Shown piece after piece: positions 63,183-64,000 of a stretch of DNA of 64,000 nt. The notes below the pieces were generated by a model. That model saw only the letters and a list, made by a program, of their open reading frames with translations, was not told where the DNA came from and searched no databases. The stretch spans positions 29,818 to 93,817 of the forward strand of contig NZ_DKGQ01000013.1 of assembly GCF_002453355.1 (NCBI RefSeq). The letters are read 5' to 3'. The position numbers and the translations under genes were made by a program. Each line of letters starts with the position of its first letter. The stretch's first letter is position 1. This DNA is from Psychrobacter sp. UBA6766. GTDB taxonomy: Bacteria; Pseudomonadota; Gammaproteobacteria; Pseudomonadales; Moraxellaceae.

Positions 63183-63362
63183 GACAACCTTATTCCTGTC
63201 CCCAAAAGCCGCTATTATACGCGCTTAGTGCGTCCGCTATCAAAGCGTCTGAGCTATTCATTCACTACTGAGCATTATAAGCGGTTTTAGCGCGGTAAGA
63301 GCAAGGCTCACACCCCGCATCCAATTATTGATGACAATACTTACAACCCTTAGGAGTTTTCC

Positions 63363-63935
63363 GTGGCAAGTTTTTCTACTAATGAATTTAAAGCTGGTCT
63401 CAAAGTCATGCTCGATGGCAACCCTTATGCCATTCTTGAAAATGAGTTTGTCAAACCTGGTAAGGGGCAAGCCTTTAACCGTGTCAAAATGCGTAATTTA
63501 CGCAGTGGTCGTGTGCTCGAGCAGACGTTTAAGTCAGGCGATAGCTTGGAGGCTGCGGATGTCATCGATACTGAAATGAACTATCTTTATAACGATGGTG
63601 AATTTTGGCACTTTATGCACCCTGAAAGTTTTGAGCAGTTACAAGCCGACAAAACAGCGGTTGGTGATGCGCTGAAATGGTTAAAAGAAAACAGCAACGC
63701 TCTTTGCACCATCACCCTGTTTAATGGTGTGCCGTTATCGGTGACCCCACCTAACTTTGTTGAATTACAAATCACGGAAACTGATCCAGGTGTCCGCGGT
63801 GATACTTCAGGCGGCGGCGGCAAACCTGCTACGCTAGAGACGGGCGCTGTGGTACGGGTGCCATTATTTGTGCAGCAAGGTGAAGTCGTCCGTGTTGACA
63901 CGCGTACCGGTGATTACCAAACGCGCGTTAACTAA
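63363..63935 (+). CDS. efp: elongation factor P
   Basis: Relieves ribosome stalling at polyproline stretches. 190 residues in three beta-barrel domains. The lysine to be modified is Lys34 in FVKPGKGQAF; Lys here, with EpmB next door, indicates beta-lysylation rather than arginine rhamnosylation. GTG start at 63363, preceded by TAGGAG at good spacing; no better ATG lies in frame. SVTPPNFVELQITETDPGVRGDTSGGGGKPATLETGAVVRVPLFV is the C-terminal signature. Confidence 0.97.
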   Translation: MASFSTNEFKAGLKVMLDGNPYAILENEFVKPGKGQAFNRVKMRNLRSGRVLEQTFKSGDSLEAADVIDTEMNYLYNDGEFWHFMHPESFEQLQADKTAVGDALKWLKENSNALCTITLFNGVPLSVTPPNFVELQITETDPGVRGDTSGGGGKPATLETGAVVRVPLFVQQGEVVRVDTRTGDYQTRVN

Positions 63936-63979
63936 GCATTTTTATCCCGTTTAAAACAAAAAAAGCTTAACCGCTAATA

Positions 63980-64000
63980 TGAACTGACCCCCATAAGTTG
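63980..64000 (+). mobile_element. possible end of an IS3-family insertion sequence (partial, window edge)
   Basis: The last 21 bases, starting TGAACTGACCCCCA and ending AAGTTG, resemble the terminal inverted repeats of IS3-family elements as I recall them. The element itself would lie past the window, directly after efp. Only the end is seen, so this is tentative. Confidence 0.4.

Overview
The window reads as a chromosomal segment of a gammaproteobacterium of the family Moraxellaceae, most likely Psychrobacter. This is inferred from the gene set and protein style (CopB/FetA-like receptor, FimX-like protein, EpmB/EF-P pair, PuuD-type urate oxidation, AceI-type PACE pump) and from A/T-rich intergenic DNA. 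It is not based on a database match. I saw no rRNA, tRNA, CRISPR array, prophage or complete insertion sequence. The last 21 bases resemble the end of an IS3-family element.

Layout. (1) 1-3.6 kb: 5' part of topA, a one-helix membrane protein and a DUF2799 lipoprotein. (2) 3.8-14.6 kb: an iron-uptake island. tonB-exbB-exbD diverge from a four-gene FatB/CeuE-type siderophore ABC transporter, with Fur-like boxes between them. A CopB/FetA-like TonB-dependent receptor and a PepSY membrane protein lie convergent to the transporter. (3) 15.1-22.9 kb: a urate catabolism cluster (permease, RutR-like regulator, uraD, uraH, puuD, puuE, allA, allE) with two palindromic RutR-type operators. (4) 23-25.6 kb: trpR-trpE-trpG behind a probable Trp operator. 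(5) 25.6-30.7 kb: cystine-type ABC importer, PepSY protein and gdhA. (6) 31.4-34.8 kb: an unusual cytosolic set: Roadblock/LC7 protein, Aer-type PAS protein, leaderless PhnD-like binding protein and two unknown proteins, the last with a possible second Roadblock fold. (7) 35-41.5 kb: HdeD-like protein and a four-gene beta-oxidation operon (acyl-CoA dehydrogenase, thiolase, FadB/FadJ-like protein, AMACR-like racemase). (8) 41.7-48 kb: a PaoABC-like molybdenum aldehyde oxidoreductase with XdhC-like and MocA-like maturation factors. (9) 48.3-52.5 kb: FrnE-like DsbA protein, DUF2164, class III alcohol dehydrogenase, LysR regulator, DUF4031, PACE pump. (10) 52.6-57.5 kb: MoxR-DUF58-TgpA operon and a cytochrome c lipoprotein. 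(11) 57.7-64 kb: FimX-like degenerate GGDEF/EAL protein, an unknown 628-residue protein, epmB and efp.

How the parts work together. The iron island holds receptor, energy transducer and inner-membrane transporter and looks Fur-controlled. The urate cluster runs from urate import to ureidoglycolate cleavage but lacks the allantoate-hydrolysing step. The molybdoenzyme 20 kb away looks like an aldehyde oxidoreductase rather than the missing xanthine dehydrogenase. The Roadblock/PAS/binding-protein cluster is the best candidate for an undescribed system. All coordinates and motif positions were read by hand; homology statements rest on recalled family features, not searches.
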